DNA from: Eutreptiella sp. 'Long Island Sound 2002'
Lineage: Eukaryota > Euglenozoa > Euglenophyceae > Eutreptiales > Eutreptiaceae
Reading direction: 5' to 3'
NCBI GenBank assembly: GCA_964036045.1
Contig: OZ038402.1
Span: 8,634,971 to 8,698,970 of the forward strand
DNA: 64,000 bases
Program-made: the position numbers and the translations under genes
Part shown: piece by piece, positions 61,822 to 64,000 of the stretch
How the letters are laid out: each line of letters starts with the position of its first letter
Position numbering within the stretch: position 1 is the stretch's first letter
The notes under the pieces: model-generated
The model's input: only the letters and a program-made list of their open reading frames with translations
The model's database searches: none
Told to the model about the DNA's origin: nothing

Positions 61822-63152
61822 GGATATGGACCACAAAAGGTGCAAAAATGGGCCGAAAACACCTCAAATCTACATTGTTCAACCCACTCCTGTGCACATA
61901 GTATCATATTTCATTTATTACCTAGCATTCAAATACTTATAATACCATCTTATGCCCCAAACATGTGTGTGGACGGTGATAGGTGATCAAAACCCTACCT
62001 ATGAACCATATGGATATGGAGCACAAATGGTGCAAAAACGGGCCAAAAACACCTCAAAATTACATTGTTCATCCCATGCTTGTGCCCGTAGTATCATATT
62101 TTATTTCTTACCCAGCATTCAAATACTTATAATACCATCCTATGCCCCAAACATGTGTGTGGACGGTGATAGGTGATCAAAACCCTACCTATGAACCATA
62201 TGGATATGGAGCGCAAAAGGTGCAAAAACGGGCCAAAAACACCTCAAATCTACATCGTTCATCCCATTCTTATGCCCGTAGTATCAGAGTTTATGTAGTT
62301 CTTATCATTCAAATGCATACAATACCAACCCAAGCCCCAAACATGTGTGTGGACGGTGATAGGTGATCAAAACCCTACCTATGAACCATATGGATAATGG
62401 ACCACAAATGGTGCAAAATAGGGCCAAAAACACCTCAAATGTTCATCGTTCATCCCATTCTTATGCACATACTATCATATTATATGTAGCACCTTTCATA
62501 CAAATGCTTACAATAACAACCTAAGCCCCAAACATGTGTGTGTACGGTGATAGGCACGCAAAAACCCACCTATGAACCATATGGAAATGGACCACAAACG
62601 GTGCAAAATAGGGCCAAAAACACCTCAAATCTACATCGTTCATCCCATTCTTCTGCACATACTATCATATTTTATGTAGTTATTATCATTCAAATGCATA
62701 CAATACCAACCCAAGCCCCAAACATGTGTGTGGACGGTGATAGGTGATCAAAACCCTACCTATGAACCATATGGATTTTTGACCACAAACGGTGCAAAAT
62801 AGGGCCAAAAACACCTCAAATGTTCATCGTTCGTCCCATTCTTATGCACATACTATCATATTATATGTAGCACCTATCATACAAATGCTTACAATAACAA
62901 CCTAAGCCCCAAACATGTGTGTGTACGGTGATAGGCACGCAAAAGCCTACCTATGAACCATATGGAAATGGACCACAAACGGTGCAAAATAGGGCCAAAA
63001 ACACCTCAAATGTTCATCGTTCATCCCATTCTTATGCACATAGTATCATATTTTATGTAGTTCTTATCATTCAAATGCATACAATACCAACCCAAGCCCC
63101 AAACATGTGTGTGGACGGTGATAGGTGATCAAAACCCTACCATGAACCATAT
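61822..63152. repeat. 190-bp satellite, seven monomers, partly dimeric
   Basis: Monomers start at about 61822, 62012, 62202, 62392, 62583, 62773 and 62964, each near TATGGATATGG or a variant, with the conserved block AACATGTGTGTGGACGGTGA. From the third monomer on, two subtypes alternate: one with GTAGTTCTTATCATTC and GGTGATCAAAACCC, the other with GTAGCACC and GGCACGCAAAA. This gives a higher-order unit of about 381 bp. Period 190 is not a multiple of three, so the repeated short frames are not a protein array. Confidence 0.93.
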
Positions 63153-63910
63153 GGATATTGGGCCCCATGGTGCATGAGAAAGGGATGAATAGCCTAGAAT
63201 AAAGGCAAAACATCGCTTGTCATGTAGGCTTCTACCAATGGTGATGACAATTTGTTCATATATCACCTCTATACCACCTCTTCCAGCCCTGTAAGGCCCT
63301 CTACATGGCCTCCATAGACCCTAAAACCATGAAAAAGAGTGGTTTTTGGCTAGAAAAGTGTGAATTTCTCAGAATCGGTGCCTGCCAATCTGGACTTTTT
63401 TAGGTCAGCAGCAAGGTATTCATGTCGGAGACACGCTCATGCCTTTACTTTGCTTCCAACTGCGAAAGAAGGTGGACTTTTTGGCGATTTTCTATTGCGC
63501 ACGGCGGTCGGGAATCTGAAACTCGCGTACGCGGCAGTTGTCGACAGTTGATCTGCGGCTCCAGCTCCAGCGACAGCATAATTTTGTTAAAAATTTGAGA
63601 AAACACAAAAACAACAGTACTACTGTGTACCGATGATATCGCTCTTCTGAAAATGCATGACTTGGAATTTTGGGAAAAAACAGCTGCTAAAATCATAGGT
63701 GAGAAACTGCAACTCAGGTCAAATCGGAATGCATATTCACAAAGATAGCTGAAATGTTTTGGAAAAGAGTTGGAAAACTGCCCCATGGTCACTCTGTCTC
63801 CATAGTGCCATCTCAGGAGATGTGCACTCTTAGTTTTGGGTCCCATATGTGCTGAGGTGGCAGGGCATGTGGCGATGAGGTCACTGCCATGTCACATGGG
63901 ATCTTCCTAC
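63153..63910. other. Non-coding DNA right of satellite
   Basis: The satellite ends abruptly at about 63153. No gene, repeat partner or strong open frame was identified. Confidence 0.5.
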
Positions 63911-63996
63911 TTAGCTAGGCTGACCAGGACTTGAACCCAGGACCTCTCAAAAAGAGGTGCCCAGCCCCCTAGGGTGCATACCAGTAGGATAGCTAA
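63911..63996 (-). other. tRNA-Lys-like sequence, probably SINE head
   Basis: On the minus strand the ends TTAGCTA and TAGCTAA pair as an acceptor stem. A CCTA/TAGG arm resembles a D-arm. ACCTC-TTTTTGA-GAGGT forms an anticodon arm with TTT in the anticodon position, and CTGGG-TTCAAGT-CCTGG a T-arm with the B-box GGTTCAAGTCC. About eight extra bases between D- and anticodon arms argue against a working tRNA. The element would extend to lower coordinates from here. Confidence 0.5.
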
Positions 63997-64000
63997 GAAT

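Noticed and set aside
61952-63128. Repeated 69-74-residue frames in the satellite as a protein family
   Set aside because: The 190-bp period shifts frame at each unit and the frames arise from the same monomer in different phases.
61822-63152. CRISPR-like array
   Set aside because: The repeats are 190 bp with no short repeat/unique spacer pattern, in a eukaryotic context; this is satellite DNA.
1-64000. Bacterial operon, phage or plasmid
   Set aside because: No ribosome-binding sites or operon-like gene strings; LTRs, chromodomains, target duplications and satellite DNA are eukaryotic.

Overview
This is a eukaryotic, repeat-only window. I see no convincing host housekeeping gene, no rRNA and no bacterial gene organisation. 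It is a nest of long-terminal-repeat (LTR) retrotransposons of the Ty3/gypsy, chromodomain-bearing type, plus one hAT-like DNA transposon, a GC-rich foreign-looking insert, a 190-bp satellite and a tRNA-like (SINE-like) end. Chromodomain gypsy elements, primer sites matching an initiator tRNA-Met 3' end, and satellite DNA suggest a large repeat-rich genome. A green/streptophyte alga or another alga or protist is my guess; the sequence does not settle it.

Layout, left to right. 1-2319: a short non-autonomous LTR element (called E1 here; minus strand), whose left LTR is fused to an inverted copy of itself. 2320-5995 and 9823 to at least 10208: element A (minus; gag, then protease and a methyltransferase-like domain), cut by E1 on one side and by a 3.8-kb GC-rich insert (5996-9822) in its leader. 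The insert is flanked by a 276-bp duplication of A. 11331-50530: element D (minus), the old host element, now in four pieces (11597-12501, 26625-28229, 45056-47599, 49143-50530). It is split by element B (12502-26624, plus strand, dUTPase-bearing), by element C (28232-45055, minus, 2.8-kb LTRs) and by a hAT-like element (47600-49142, perfect 8-bp target duplication). 50783-61056: element E (minus), a young complete copy with 480-bp LTRs that look identical by eye and a 5-bp target duplication TTGTT. 61062-64000: non-coding DNA with a 161-bp tandem duplication, seven 190-bp satellite monomers and a tRNA-like sequence.

How the genes work together. Each element encodes Gag (particle coat and nucleic-acid binding) and Pol: aspartic protease, reverse transcriptase, RNase H and integrase with a chromodomain. 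Three features recur. (1) All five long elements carry a domain between protease and reverse transcriptase that resembles the Dam-like methyltransferase region of DIRS elements (a D-x-F-[AS] motif, then an NPPF-like motif). (2) In B, C, D and E, gag and pol lie in one frame separated by a single stop codon, which points to stop-codon readthrough; A instead looks like a -1 frameshift. (3) In B and E the gag frame begins inside the LTR and runs through the primer-binding site. B also carries a complete-looking dUTPase but has lost both catalytic aspartates of its reverse transcriptase.

The order of insertion follows from the nesting: D is oldest; B, C and the hAT element landed inside D; E is youngest. 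All database-level family names are inference from motifs, since nothing could be searched.
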